DNA of 37,897 nucleotides, taken from NCBI GenBank assembly GCA_029555925.1, contig JAKPQU010000493.1, positions 1 to 37,897 on the forward strand, written 5' to 3'. The position numbers and the translations under genes are program-made. Under the pieces are notes generated by a model that was not told where the DNA came from, searched no databases, and saw nothing but the letters and a program-made list of their open reading frames with translations. Shown here one piece after another: positions 1 through 8,128 of this stretch (position 1 is its first letter; each line of letters opens with the position of its first letter). Source of the DNA: Bacillota bacterium. GTDB taxonomy: Bacteria > Eremiobacterota > SpSt-956 > JAKJGF01.

Positions 1-32
1 GTATTTCATAACTTATTAGAATTTAAGTCGTC

Positions 33-102
33 GTGACGCGTAACGCGTGACGCGTGACGGGTTTAATCCCTGCGCATCACGCATTACGCTTTACGCATTA
101 CG
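33..102. repeat. Facing pair of GTRANNN heptamer arrays
   Basis: Positions 33-62 are tandem GTGACGC/GTAACGC heptamers on the plus strand. Positions 74-102 are the same class on the minus strand (GCATTAC, GCATCAC on plus). A short spacer separates them, so the transcript could fold into a stem-loop. Relative to batE (minus strand), the sense array comes first after its stop and the antisense array follows, as in the other gaps of this window. Confidence 0.85.
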
Positions 103-139
103 AGGTCATTATTTATGGATAGTTATGAAACTAACTATA

Positions 140-385
140 AACATAGTAGTCTGCCTGCCTGGTGCTCTGGAGAAAAAAATATCACGGCAGCACAGGTATA
201 TTTTATTGAATTATAATGCAAAGTAGCATAATGTAAGCTGTAACTGTTATAAACGTTCCAGTTTATACTATTTAGCTTTAGACATAGTAGTCTGCCTGCC
301 TGGTGTTCCGGAGAAAAAAATATCACGGCAGCACAGGTATATTTTATTGAATTATAATGTAAAGTAGCATGATATAAGCTGTATT
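140..385 (+). repeat. Dispersed repeat unit A, two tandem copies
   Basis: A 141-bp unit starting near 142 repeats at 283 with few differences. Its start reads CATAGTAGTCTGCCTGCC, and it includes an A-rich run, TATCACGGCA and a CAGGTATATTTTATTG stretch. The second copy diverges near 382. A third copy lies at 9298-9442 and the opening bases recur at 37875-37897. A 63-codon minus-strand ORF through it merely reads the repeat twice in frame (141 is divisible by 3), and I do not regard it as a gene. Confidence 0.85.
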
Positions 386-387
386 TG

Positions 388-452
388 TCACTTCACTGAC
401 CGTTGATTTTCATATCTGGTTGTGACCGCTCCGGTCATGTCTGTTGGTATTA
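388..452 (+). repeat. Dispersed repeat unit B
   Basis: About 62 bp closely matching 9547-9609, including GTTGATTTTCATAT and TGTCTGTTGGTATTAA. It contains a small palindrome (TGACCG, loop CTC, CGGTCA) at about 422-436. At both loci it follows unit A, so A and B appear to move or be inherited together. The rest of 453-534 shows no recognisable feature. Confidence 0.75.
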
Positions 453-534
453 ACTGCCTTACTTATCCCATCGTTAGCAAGGAATTGTAACGGATGAGAT
501 TAACGGAGATTTCACAGATGGACATATTCAGATT

Positions 535-1305
535 TTAAATCTCTTCTACCGATTTATTTTTTATCCATCCGCTGTAACCGTTTGGAAGGGTAATTTTACG
601 CCAGTCCTGAAGTACATCCTTTAAATAGACCCTGCTTCCTTCATGAATGGTAAAGACTTCCGTATAATCTTCTCCGGGGCCACTTCTGGCTTTTTCCAGA
701 GATACCATGATAATGCCCTTTTTCATACAGTCCTGCTCATATATCCTGACACAGAGAAACAGAGTGGAGATAAAGAATATGGAGAAAAGGACGATACCGG
801 TTATCTTCAGATAAAACTTCAGAGAAAGTCTATCAGAAAAAATATATATGAGACCTCCCAGAAATAAAATAACATATAATATAAAAACCGTTATGGTAAG
901 TTCATTAAGAGACAATATCCCGTTTAAACCTGAAAATAATAGATAAACAATACCACTGTTTTCATCTGTTTGTTTATCGACTGTTACAGATCTTATATAT
1001 CTCAGATTCTGTTTTATATCTTCATCTCTCGGAGCTATACGAAGAGCTTTTTCATAATATAAAATAGCTTTACCGGTAGAACCTGCCTTGAAGGAAGCAT
1101 TACCTGCGTTATAATAAAGTGCAGAATTAACAACTCCTGATTTAATAAGATCTTCATAGAGTTTTTCTGCTCCTCTGTAATCACCTTTTTCATACAGTCT
1201 GTTTCCTTCTTTAAATTTACTTTCATAATCCTGATGATTACCGTAGCATACAACAGGAACACATAAAACAAGCATTACCAGTATAAAAAAAATCTTTTTG
1301 TTCAT
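535..1305 (-). CDS. batE: BatE-like TPR and SH3 protein
   Basis: Last gene of the Bat operon. The product (256 aa from the chosen ATG) has an N-terminal signal segment, two to three TPR motifs (roughly residues 25-105), two hydrophobic membrane spans in the middle and a C-terminal bacterial SH3-like domain (about the last 60 residues, with a GPG motif and a final GYSGWI). TPR plus SH3 at this operon position is the BatE arrangement. An upstream GTG at 1314 is possible, but the AGGGG at 1315-1319 is too close to it; from that AGGGG the spacing to ATG 1305 is about 8-9 nt, so I chose 1305. The probable role is protein-protein interaction at the cell envelope with the VWA proteins encoded upstream. 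No operon terminator is obvious downstream. Confidence 0.8.
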   Translation of the reverse strand: MNKKIFFILVMLVLCVPVVCYGNHQDYESKFKEGNRLYEKGDYRGAEKLYEDLIKSGVVNSALYYNAGNASFKAGSTGKAILYYEKALRIAPRDEDIKQNLRYIRSVTVDKQTDENSGIVYLLFSGLNGILSLNELTITVFILYVILFLGGLIYIFSDRLSLKFYLKITGIVLFSIFFISTLFLCVRIYEQDCMKKGIIMVSLEKARSGPGEDYTEVFTIHEGSRVYLKDVLQDWRKITLPNGYSGWIKNKSVEEI

Positions 1306-1320
1306 AGACCACACCCCTGT

Positions 1321-1362
1321 TTCAGTGACCAGTGATCAGTGACCAGTGATCAGTTTTCAGTA
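1321..1362 (+). repeat. GTGAYCA heptamer array
   Basis: Tandem CAGTGAC/CAGTGAT units on the plus strand between batD and batE. In the operon's sense they read TCACTGG, the antisense orientation, directly before the batE start. Confidence 0.85.
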
Positions 1363-1382
1363 ATAAATATCACTCTTGACAT

Positions 1383-3140
1383 TCATATTACCTTTGCCAG
1401 AGAATTCAAAATCTTCTCAGTACGGGACAGTATTTCTTTTCTGCCCTGTTCCGTAGAAGAACCGGGAGCAAAACGGGCATATTCACATTTTGCATATAAT
1501 TTTTTAAATTCTTCTATTATCTCAGGTGCTATTTTCTTTTCTTCAAGTACAGAACACATATGCTCCAGCGTAAGACCTGCAGACGGAAGATTGAGCTTAT
1601 CTGCAATATAATCTGTAATTACTCTGGAAATAAGAGAATAAAAAGTTGTATCATCTATTTCACCATGCCCGGCTTTCGAAAGGGTTAATCTGGCCTTTTT
1701 ATAGGCTTTCGTAAAACGTGCAAAGCCCTGATCATTATTAAGTCTGTTTAAATGTTTTTTATGGAAAAACGATAAAAGCAAACCAATGGGAGGGATAAAT
1801 ATAAAAATCCTCAAAGCAAAATTTTTATAAAGGAAAGGATTTTCATTATTCAGAGAAATATCTGTTTTTATATGGTTTATATCGTGCCCTGTTATTTTTA
1901 TCTCCTGCTGTACGTTCGGGTCAGGAGAAGTGGCAGAATTTCCTTTTCCCTCCAGTACAGTAACCTTAAAAGGCTTTGTTTTTATAGTCTCATATGTTCC
2001 TTCTTTAGGATTAAAATACGCATACCTGATCTCAGGTATAGAAATTATGCCTGTTTTTGACGGCATAAGGACATATTTAAATTTTTTCTGACCGTAAACA
2101 AGATTATCTTTCACTGTAGAATTGGCGGTGCTGCCTGATGGATACACCTTGAAACCATCAATGCCGGCAAGAACAGGCTGACCTATGGAATCTGCATTTC
2201 CAAAACCTTCGACAGTAAGTTCCAGAGAGACAGGTTGATTTATTTCTACTTCCTCTTTGTCCAGTTTACCGTAAATCATAAATTCCCCTACTGCGCCGGA
2301 AAAAGAAGAAGGTCTTCCCTCTGCAGGCAGTGCTCTTACATGGACATTACTTTTATTGCTTTTTAACGTTTTGTAATCAAAAAAATCAACAGGAACATTG
2401 AGCATAGTTTGACCTATAGTTTTATCTCCGGCAGATACAGGGAAAAGTGCCAGCTTTACACAATCTACATTGAATTCAATACCATTTATTTTTTCGGTGG
2501 AGGAAATGCTGGATTTATGAAGTTCTACAACCTTGAAACCTGTAGTATCGGGAGGTTGATACTGTGCATCTCCCGAGAGACTCGTTCTATAATAAAACTT
2601 AAAGGTAAGGGTTACCTGCTGATTAACATAGGGATTTTCTATATCAACCAGTTGTTCCGCCCACATATCTTTATCATCATAATAAGAATATTTGTCAGGT
2701 ATCTGATAGGATTTAGGAGGAACATAGGTCGGGACAGCAACCGTAGGGCTTACAGTATCTTCAACCGTAACCTGTATAGGGTTACTCTTAACTGTTTTTC
2801 CGGCAGAGTGAAATTCTATGGAATCTATTACAAATTTTCCGCTTCTAAGAGGCTGAAGTACATACTGTAAAGTCTGTGTACTTTCCGCCTGACCGGGAAT
2901 TATAGAAAAAACTGTATTCTTGCTCTGATTTATAACCTCAAAATCATCAAGGTGCGGCATATCTATATTGGTAGCCATACTCAATTCTGCCCCGCCTCTT
3001 AGAACTACGGTCAGGGTAAAGGTTTCATCCAGATGTACTGTATCTTTATCCACAGATGCTTCAATGGAAACATCCTGGGCAAATAGAGGCACAACGGATA
3101 AAAGCAGGATTGCTGTTATTGATAGAATATGCTTTACCAT
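1383..3140 (-). CDS. batD: BatD protein
   Basis: A 585-residue envelope protein of the BatD family. It starts with a clear signal peptide (MVKHILSITAILLLSVVPLFAQ), has a long beta-rich extracytoplasmic region opening with the typical 'D-V-S-I-E-A-S-V-D-K-D-T-V' strand, and a single membrane span at about residues 442-461 followed by a cytoplasmic tail of about 120 residues. AAGGAAG about 8 nt before the ATG is a good ribosome-binding site. It lies between batC and batE in the standard Bat order. The family is tied to aerotolerance and stress fitness in Bacteroides and Leptospira, but its biochemical function is not settled. The shorter gene at 6070-7086 resembles a BatD-like partial paralogue in layout. 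Confidence 0.88.
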   Translation of the reverse strand: MVKHILSITAILLLSVVPLFAQDVSIEASVDKDTVHLDETFTLTVVLRGGAELSMATNIDMPHLDDFEVINQSKNTVFSIIPGQAESTQTLQYVLQPLRSGKFVIDSIEFHSAGKTVKSNPIQVTVEDTVSPTVAVPTYVPPKSYQIPDKYSYYDDKDMWAEQLVDIENPYVNQQVTLTFKFYYRTSLSGDAQYQPPDTTGFKVVELHKSSISSTEKINGIEFNVDCVKLALFPVSAGDKTIGQTMLNVPVDFFDYKTLKSNKSNVHVRALPAEGRPSSFSGAVGEFMIYGKLDKEEVEINQPVSLELTVEGFGNADSIGQPVLAGIDGFKVYPSGSTANSTVKDNLVYGQKKFKYVLMPSKTGIISIPEIRYAYFNPKEGTYETIKTKPFKVTVLEGKGNSATSPDPNVQQEIKITGHDINHIKTDISLNNENPFLYKNFALRIFIFIPPIGLLLSFFHKKHLNRLNNDQGFARFTKAYKKARLTLSKAGHGEIDDTTFYSLISRVITDYIADKLNLPSAGLTLEHMCSVLEEKKIAPEIIEEFKKLYAKCEYARFAPGSSTEQGRKEILSRTEKILNSLAKVI

Positions 3141-3156
3141 AAATACACTTCCTTTG

Positions 3157-3240
3157 TCAGTGACCAGTGACCAGTTACCAGTTATCAGTTACTATATTCA
3201 TAGGCCAACCTTCTACTGGCACTGGTCACTGGTCACTGTT
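3157..3240. repeat. Facing pair of GTGACCA heptamer arrays
   Basis: Between batC and batD. Plus-strand GTGACCA/GTTACCA/GTTATCA units occupy 3157-3193, and the opposite orientation (CACTGGT) occupies 3217-3240, with about 23 bp between. Reading in the operon direction, sense units follow the batC stop and antisense units precede the batD ribosome-binding site, so the mRNA gap can form a long stem. Confidence 0.88.
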
Positions 3241-3245
3241 ATTAT

Positions 3246-3920
3246 CTACCAGTCTTTTTCTATGTTGCCAAAGAAAAGCCCTTCTTTATTATTTTTATCT
3301 TTCATTTTCTGCTTTTCCTCTTCTTCCAGAGCATTCAAAATCATACGGGCATCCTGTTCGGACATTTTTTCATCCTTCTGGTTATTCTGTTTATCCTGCT
3401 TCTGCTTATCCTGTTTATCTTTATTCTGCTTATCCTGATTATTCTGGTTCTGCTTATTCTGATTATCTTTGTTCTGATTTTGCTGTTCTTTCATTTTCTT
3501 TCTTGCCATTTCCAGATTATATTTTGCATCCAGATCATCAGGCTTAAGTTTTAAAGCATTAATATAATATTTTATTGCTTCTTCAAATTTATTCATTCTG
3601 AAGCAGGAGTTACCGGTGTTATAAAGAGAATTTTCCGCTAAATTCTTATCGGTATCGGCAGAGGATTTCTTATATAATTCAATAGATTTATCGTACTCTT
3701 TTTTCTGATAAAAGGCATTTCCCATATTATAATAAAGAGAAACAGCATTGGGATCCTCTACCTGAGCATCTGTATATTTTTTCAGAGCTTCATCATATTT
3801 TCCGGCTTTGTACAGTTCATTTCCTTCCTGGGCTTTGCTCTTAAAAGGATTAAACCAGGTCCATCCTGTACAGAAGAAAAAACTCAATATTATAACAAAA
3901 ATTGCAGCTAAATGTTTCAT
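3246..3920 (-). CDS. batC: BatC-like TPR protein with a basic Gln/Asn tail
   Basis: A protein of 224 aa from the chosen ATG, with an N-terminal hydrophobic segment ending near a Cys (FFFCTGW, possibly a lipoprotein or anchor) and three TPR motifs over about residues 25-130. A highly repetitive Lys/Gln/Asn/Asp tail of about 50 residues follows, then a short C-terminal helix rich in Glu and Lys. TPR content and position between batB and batD identify BatC. The start is set at 3920 because GGAG lies 8 nt upstream; a GTG at 3944 would read into the heptamer array. The low-complexity tail is encoded by imperfect repeats of TTCTGCTTATCCTG-like DNA (3370-3480), so its length may vary between strains. 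Confidence 0.8.
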   Translation of the reverse strand: MKHLAAIFVIILSFFFCTGWTWFNPFKSKAQEGNELYKAGKYDEALKKYTDAQVEDPNAVSLYYNMGNAFYQKKEYDKSIELYKKSSADTDKNLAENSLYNTGNSCFRMNKFEEAIKYYINALKLKPDDLDAKYNLEMARKKMKEQQNQNKDNQNKQNQNNQDKQNKDKQDKQKQDKQNNQKDEKMSEQDARMILNALEEEEKQKMKDKNNKEGLFFGNIEKDW

Positions 3921-3940
3921 ATCAATCACTCCAGTCTCAC

Positions 3941-3981
3941 ACACGCGTTACGCATCACGCATCACGCATTACGCGTCACGT
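3941..3981 (-). repeat. GTRAYGC heptamer array
   Basis: GCGTTAC, GCATCAC, GCATTAC and GCGTCAC units on plus, that is GTRAYGC on the minus strand. It lies between the batB stop (3984) and the batC start, in sense orientation right after the stop. Confidence 0.85.
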
Positions 3982-3983
3982 TC

Positions 3984-5012
3984 TTACTCAAATCGACCGC
4001 TCCATGTTTTTTTAGCCCTTGCCCTCTCAGAAATAAGAAATTCCAATACCAGCAATAAAAAACCGGCAATAAGAGGATATTGAAAACGTTCTTCAAAGTT
4101 GGAATATAAATTGGATTGAAGATCTCTTTTTTCCATAGCCAGTATTTGTTTGCATATTTCTTCTACTTCTTTACCCGAACCTCTATCGGAAAAATATTTT
4201 CCTCCGGCACTTTTTGCTATTTCTTTTAATAATTTATCATCCAGTCTGGATATTATTTCTTTCCCATCTCTACCCTTTTTAACATCAACAACTTTTCCAG
4301 ATTTATCATGAACCGGTATAGGAGCACCTTCAGGCGAGCCTAGTCCTATTGTATAAATAACAATACCTTCCCCTGCCGCTTCCTTTGCCGCTTCAAGAGC
4401 ATTACCGGCAGTTTCTTCTCCGTCTGTCATGATTATAAGTAATTTATACTGTCTTTCTCTGGCTTTAAAAGCCTGTCTTGCTACACTTATAGCTTTCTCT
4501 ATATTTGTTCCCGGCTTTGGTACAACGCCTGTATTCAACATATCTGACATCATATCCACTGCAGAATAATCTATAGTAAGAGGACATTGAAGGAAAGCTT
4601 CACCGGAAAAAGCTACGATACCGACTCTGTCTCCCTGAAGTTTTAATATTAAATCTTTTATAGCAAGCTTAACCCTCTCCAGCCTGGAAGGTTTTATATC
4701 TTCTGCATTCATGCTGTAAGAAGTATCAACAGCAAGTATAATATCAATACCTTTCTGGGTAACAAGTTCTTCTTTTATACCGTACTGTGGTCTTGCAAGG
4801 GCTATAATAAGACACACCATACCGAGAATTATGATTGAAGCCTTTATATATTGCCGTCGAAAACTCACAGAACAGGTGAGTTTTTCTATTATACCCTTTC
4901 TGGCAAATTCATAAAGAGCTCTCTTTTTCCTGGCAAAGGCAAAAAGAAAAAAAATCATGACTACCGGCATAAAAAGCAACAGTTCAAAATAGTTAAAAGC
5001 TGCCCACCGCAT
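3984..5012 (-). CDS. batB: BatB, VWA-domain membrane protein
   Basis: A 342-residue membrane protein with a von Willebrand factor A domain facing outward between membrane spans: two near the N-terminus (about residues 10-26 and 57-73) and one at the C-terminus (about 320-336). The metal-ion-dependent adhesion site is visible as D96-T-S-Y-S100, Thr169 in PGTNI and Asp197 in MTDGEE, so divalent-metal binding should be intact. GGGGAA 7-8 nt upstream of the ATG supports the start. The second of two adjacent VWA genes, it corresponds to BatB. BatA and BatB are thought to form a membrane complex with the TPR and BatD proteins; the MoxR ATPase probably remodels it. Confidence 0.88.
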   Translation of the reverse strand: MRWAAFNYFELLLFMPVVMIFFLFAFARKKRALYEFARKGIIEKLTCSVSFRRQYIKASIIILGMVCLIIALARPQYGIKEELVTQKGIDIILAVDTSYSMNAEDIKPSRLERVKLAIKDLILKLQGDRVGIVAFSGEAFLQCPLTIDYSAVDMMSDMLNTGVVPKPGTNIEKAISVARQAFKARERQYKLLIIMTDGEETAGNALEAAKEAAGEGIVIYTIGLGSPEGAPIPVHDKSGKVVDVKKGRDGKEIISRLDDKLLKEIAKSAGGKYFSDRGSGKEVEEICKQILAMEKRDLQSNLYSNFEERFQYPLIAGFLLLVLEFLISERARAKKTWSGRFE

Positions 5013-5034
5013 TAAAGAGTTCCCCTTTCTTATA

Positions 5035-5069
5035 CAGTTATCAGTGACCAGTGACCAGTGACCAGTTAC
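5035..5069 (+). repeat. GTGACCA heptamer array at the end of batA
   Basis: Four to five CAGTGAC-type units between batA and batB. The TAA stop of batA (5066-5068) is part of the array's GTAACTG end. In operon sense the units are antisense and precede the batB start. Confidence 0.85.
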
Positions 5070-6070
5070 GGAATTTTCATAAATCTTGTATTTGCAAGCA
5101 CTACTTCCAGTAATATCAAGAAAAAAGCTATAACAACAGGTTTCGTAAAAAGCTCCCTGTATCTGGTATATTGTCTTGATTTAAAATCAGTTTTTTCCAT
5201 TTCTCCTATTATTTTATATATTTCTCTCAATTTTTCTTCATCTGTGGCACGGAAAAATTTGCCTCCTGTTATGTCTGCAATCTTTCTCAAACTCTCTTCA
5301 TCAAGCCTTGTGAGCATAATAGATCCATCGGGATTACGGGCATATTGCCTGCCGAACATGCCGCTATCTACAGGGATGGGGGCTCCCCCTTCCTGGCCGA
5401 CACCTATGGTATAAATCTTTATGCCGAGAGCCTGTGCTATCTTTGCGGCAGTAATGGGATCAACCTGGCCCCTGTTATTCTCACCGTCTGTGAGTAATAT
5501 GATAACTCTGGTTCTGGCTTTGCTGTCTTTTAATCTGTTAACGGCAGATACAATGCCCATACCTATGGCAGTACCGTCATCGGCCATTCCTATTTCCAGT
5601 TTGTCCATAAACTCATAAAGTATATTATAATCCAGTGTTGGAGGACAGAGAGAATAGGCATATCCTGCAAAAACAACAAGACCTATACGATCATTTGCTC
5701 TTCCTTTGATAAAATCCTTTACTACCTGCCTGGCTGCTTCGACTCTGTTCGGATGTATGTCTTCTGCATACATACTGCCTGATACGTCTACAGCCAGTTC
5801 GATATCTATACCCTGAGTCAGTATGTCTTCAAAAGTTCTGCCGAATTGAGGTCTTGCAATTGCTATAATAATCAGCACAAGTGCTATCATACGTAATACA
5901 AACATAGAATGACGGGCATACTGCCAGGGTGAAGGGCCTATCTGTTTTAAAATGGAAAGACTCGAATATCTTACAGTGCCCCTTTTACTTCTGGTAAAAT
6001 AATAAAATACAAGAAAAGGCACTATTAATAACAATAATAAATATTCAGGACTGGCAAAACGTGCTGTCAT
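5066..6070 (-). CDS. batA: BatA, VWA-domain membrane protein
   Basis: A 334-residue paralogue of the next gene with the same layout: N-terminal spans at about residues 9-25 and 55-72, a VWA domain and a C-terminal span at about 312-328. The metal site is complete: D95-V-S-G-S99, Thr167 and Asp195. Its ATG overlaps the TAA of the preceding gene in a TAATG junction, indicating translational coupling. First of the two VWA genes in the order A-B-C-D-E, it is BatA. The stop codon lies inside a heptamer array, so the last few residues (FMKIP) abut repeat DNA. Confidence 0.88.
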   Translation of the reverse strand: MTARFASPEYLLLLLIVPFLVFYYFTRSKRGTVRYSSLSILKQIGPSPWQYARHSMFVLRMIALVLIIIAIARPQFGRTFEDILTQGIDIELAVDVSGSMYAEDIHPNRVEAARQVVKDFIKGRANDRIGLVVFAGYAYSLCPPTLDYNILYEFMDKLEIGMADDGTAIGMGIVSAVNRLKDSKARTRVIILLTDGENNRGQVDPITAAKIAQALGIKIYTIGVGQEGGAPIPVDSGMFGRQYARNPDGSIMLTRLDEESLRKIADITGGKFFRATDEEKLREIYKIIGEMEKTDFKSRQYTRYRELFTKPVVIAFFLILLEVVLANTRFMKIP

Positions 6071-7086
6071 TATTTTACCTCCGCCGGTTCAGAAGAAACG
6101 TCTTCTTTTGAAGTAGTTTCATCTATAAAATTCCTGGTTTTAAGAACATGGCCGTTACATTCCGCATTTGACGGTATTAATTTTGCAAATTTAACAAGAT
6201 CGAAATCATACAGAAGAGTTTTCAGATTATTAACACAGGTTATATCTTTCTGTCTCATCTGATAAATAATCTCATCTGTAGTTTTTTCAAAGGTCATAAT
6301 GGTAAATCTTCTTTCTACATAACGACGAACTATATCAGACAGTGTTATATAAAAATCTTTTATTTTTCCTTCCTGCAATAAATTTAATTTAACAAGCTCA
6401 TCAATAGATTTATGAGCCTCTTCTTCAGGAGGAAGCAGTGGAATAGCTTCTTCTTTATTAACTTTTTTCGGGAAATATTTTTTATAAAGGAAGTAAGATA
6501 TTACAAATACTAGAATAACAAGTAAAATTATTAACATTACCATATATATAAAACGATATGGTACAGGTGTTTTAAATTCCTGTGGAGCTTTTATAGGTTT
6601 TATATCTTTTGCATCTGCAGGTAACACACTTTTCACTTTGATTTTTATAGCTTTTTCAGTACTTTTGCTTTCTTCCTTACCATTGACTATATATTTAAAA
6701 ACAACAGGAGAAAGTTCAAAATCTCCTGTTTCATAAATAGAAATTTTATAGATATAATTCCTTATAATCTTTCCCTCTTCTTCAGATTCTGATTTTGAAT
6801 AATCCAGCAATTCAAAAGGAGCTACATTAAGCCCTTTTTCAGGGAAAGCAGGTTTTATATTTTTATCGGATTTAACTGTAAGGGTATATTCTATTACGTC
6901 CCCTGCAGTAATCTCCGTCCTGTCAACCTTTACGGCTATATCTACACCGGAAGCCACAGAGGGCTGTAAAGCGATGTACATAAAGAGAATACATATAATA
7001 AATCGTGACGCGTAACGCGTGACGCGTGACGCGTATTTCCAGTCATTTAATCGTGGCGTATGACGCGTGACGCGTGACGCATACAT
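6070..7086 (-). CDS. BatD-like membrane protein upstream of batA, start uncertain
   Basis: The product has a hydrophobic signal segment (FIICILFMYIAL), a BatD-like beta domain beginning at VDIAVKVDRTEITAGD, a membrane span at about residues 179-200 and a cytoplasmic domain with the helical pattern found in MoxR-VWA operons (DFYITLSDIVRRYVERRF). It probably forms part of the Bat membrane complex. The start is ambiguous because a heptamer array (7004-7083) runs into the coding frame. GTG 7101 or ATG 7086 would translate the array into a basic stretch (YASRVTR repeated) ahead of the signal segment. ATG 6981 leaves a truncated signal peptide. An ATT at 6999 just after the array is a further possibility. 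None has a good ribosome-binding site. I list ATG 7086 because it keeps the whole signal segment. Confidence 0.7.
   Translation of the reverse strand: MYASRVTRHTPRLNDWKYASRVTRYASRFIICILFMYIALQPSVASGVDIAVKVDRTEITAGDVIEYTLTVKSDKNIKPAFPEKGLNVAPFELLDYSKSESEEEGKIIRNYIYKISIYETGDFELSPVVFKYIVNGKEESKSTEKAIKIKVKSVLPADAKDIKPIKAPQEFKTPVPYRFIYMVMLIILLVILVFVISYFLYKKYFPKKVNKEEAIPLLPPEEEAHKSIDELVKLNLLQEGKIKDFYITLSDIVRRYVERRFTIMTFEKTTDEIIYQMRQKDITCVNNLKTLLYDFDLVKFAKLIPSNAECNGHVLKTRNFIDETTSKEDVSSEPAEVK
7004..7083 (+). repeat. GTRACGC heptamer array overlapping a gene start
   Basis: Two blocks of GTGACGC/GTAACGC units (7004-7034 and 7053-7083) separated by TTTCCAGTCATTTAATC. In operon sense they are antisense units (GCGTCAC), free of stop codons, and they read into the BatD-like gene at 6070. 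The N-terminus predicted through them is probably an artefact or a repeat-encoded extension. Confidence 0.85.
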
Positions 7087-7089
7087 CCA

Positions 7090-7190
7090 TTCAACACTCA
7101 CTGAACACCACTCACCTTTAATAGTAATACGTTATATTATGATATATTTAAATATCTCACTGTTCACTGATAAAACTGCTCACTGTTTCC
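7090..7190 (-). repeat. GTGAACA-type heptamers around the DUF58 stop
   Basis: Degenerate heptamers on the minus strand: CAGTGAG, CAGTGAACAGTGAG and, further on, GGTGAGTGG and TTCAGTGAGTG. The TGA stop of the DUF58 gene (7180-7182) is the TGA of the first unit. Sense orientation after the stop. Confidence 0.7.
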
Positions 7191-8055
7191 TGGCCCTTTT
7201 TCTGAAAAAATTCACCAGTGGCATAATATATGGTTCATCTGTTCTTATTTCTATTGCATCTATTCTGTTAGTTGTAAAAACATTCTTTTTTTCAAAGTCT
7301 GCCTTTTCACTCATTCGTTTAAAATTCTCTATAATATCTGAAGAAAAAGTATCAACAAGAAGGGTTTCTCCTGTTTCAGCATCTTCCAGTTCTATAAAAC
7401 CTATGGAAGGAAGTTCTCCTTCCCTGGGATCTGTTATATCAATAGCAATAAGATCATGACGTCTTCCTGCAACCCTTAAGGATGATTCATAACCCTTTGC
7501 GATAAAATCTGAGACTAAAAACACGACAGAACTCCTCTTTGTAACTTTCGAGAGAAAATCCAGAGCAACAGACAGATTGGTGCCTCTGTTTTCAGGTTTG
7601 AAATAAAATAATTCTCTTATAACCCTGAGTACATGAGTTCTCCCTTTTTTAGGTGCTATATATTTTTCAACCTTATCTGTAAAGATTATAAGACCAACCC
7701 TGTCACTGTTTTTAATCGCGGAAAAAGCAAGAACTGAACATATTTCTACTGCCAGTTCGCCTTTCATTCTGTCAACAGAACCGAAAGAACCTGAATTACT
7801 GGCATCTACAAGAAATATAACTGTCAGTTCCCTTTCCTCCATAAATTTCTTTACATAGGGAGATTGCATCCTGGCAGTAACATTCCAGTCAATAAAACGC
7901 ATATCATCTCCGTAGGTATATTCTCTTACATCGGAAAATTCCATACCACGGCCTTTAAATACACTCTTGTATTCACCGCAAAAAAGTGTATTTACAAGGT
8001 TTTTAGTTTTTATTTCCAGTCTTTTTATTTTCTTTATTAATTCTTTTGGTATCAT
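7180..8055 (-). CDS. DUF58 (VWA-like) protein
   Basis: A 291-residue soluble protein of the DUF58 family. The family signature lies at residues 36-62 (GRGMEFSDVREYTYGDD, then FIDWNVTAR), followed by a VWA-like fold with a metal-site motif D84-A-S-N-S88. Genes for MoxR ATPase and DUF58 protein are nearly always adjacent, as here, and the DUF58 protein probably links the ATPase to the VWA membrane proteins. The ATG follows the heptamer array (GCATCAC units) with no Shine-Dalgarno in between, so translation may depend on coupling to moxR through a folded array, or be weak. The C-terminus ends in Gln-stop formed by CAGTGA of a heptamer. Confidence 0.88.
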   Translation of the reverse strand: MIPKELIKKIKRLEIKTKNLVNTLFCGEYKSVFKGRGMEFSDVREYTYGDDMRFIDWNVTARMQSPYVKKFMEERELTVIFLVDASNSGSFGSVDRMKGELAVEICSVLAFSAIKNSDRVGLIIFTDKVEKYIAPKKGRTHVLRVIRELFYFKPENRGTNLSVALDFLSKVTKRSSVVFLVSDFIAKGYESSLRVAGRRHDLIAIDITDPREGELPSIGFIELEDAETGETLLVDTFSSDIIENFKRMSEKADFEKKNVFTTNRIDAIEIRTDEPYIMPLVNFFRKRARKQ

Positions 8056-8128
8056 ATGCGTGATGCGTGATGCGTGATGCGTGATGCGAATGTAAACCCA
8101 TTACGCATTACGCATTACGCATTACGCC
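8056..8128. repeat. Facing pair of GTRATGC heptamer arrays
   Basis: Plus-strand GTGATGC units at 8057-8089 face GCATTAC units at 8099-8127 across an 11-bp spacer. They fill the whole gap between the moxR stop and the DUF58 start: sense units follow the stop, antisense units abut the next ATG. Confidence 0.9.

Noticed and set aside
135..326. 63-codon minus-strand ORF in the repeat region
   Set aside because: It is the 141-bp repeat A read twice in frame. There is no ribosome-binding site, and the composition is explained by the repeat.
2409..3438. Plus-strand ORFs over batD and batC
   Set aside because: They overlap well-supported genes in antisense, and their composition (Phe/Tyr/Ser-rich) follows from the complement of Lys/Gln/Asn codons.
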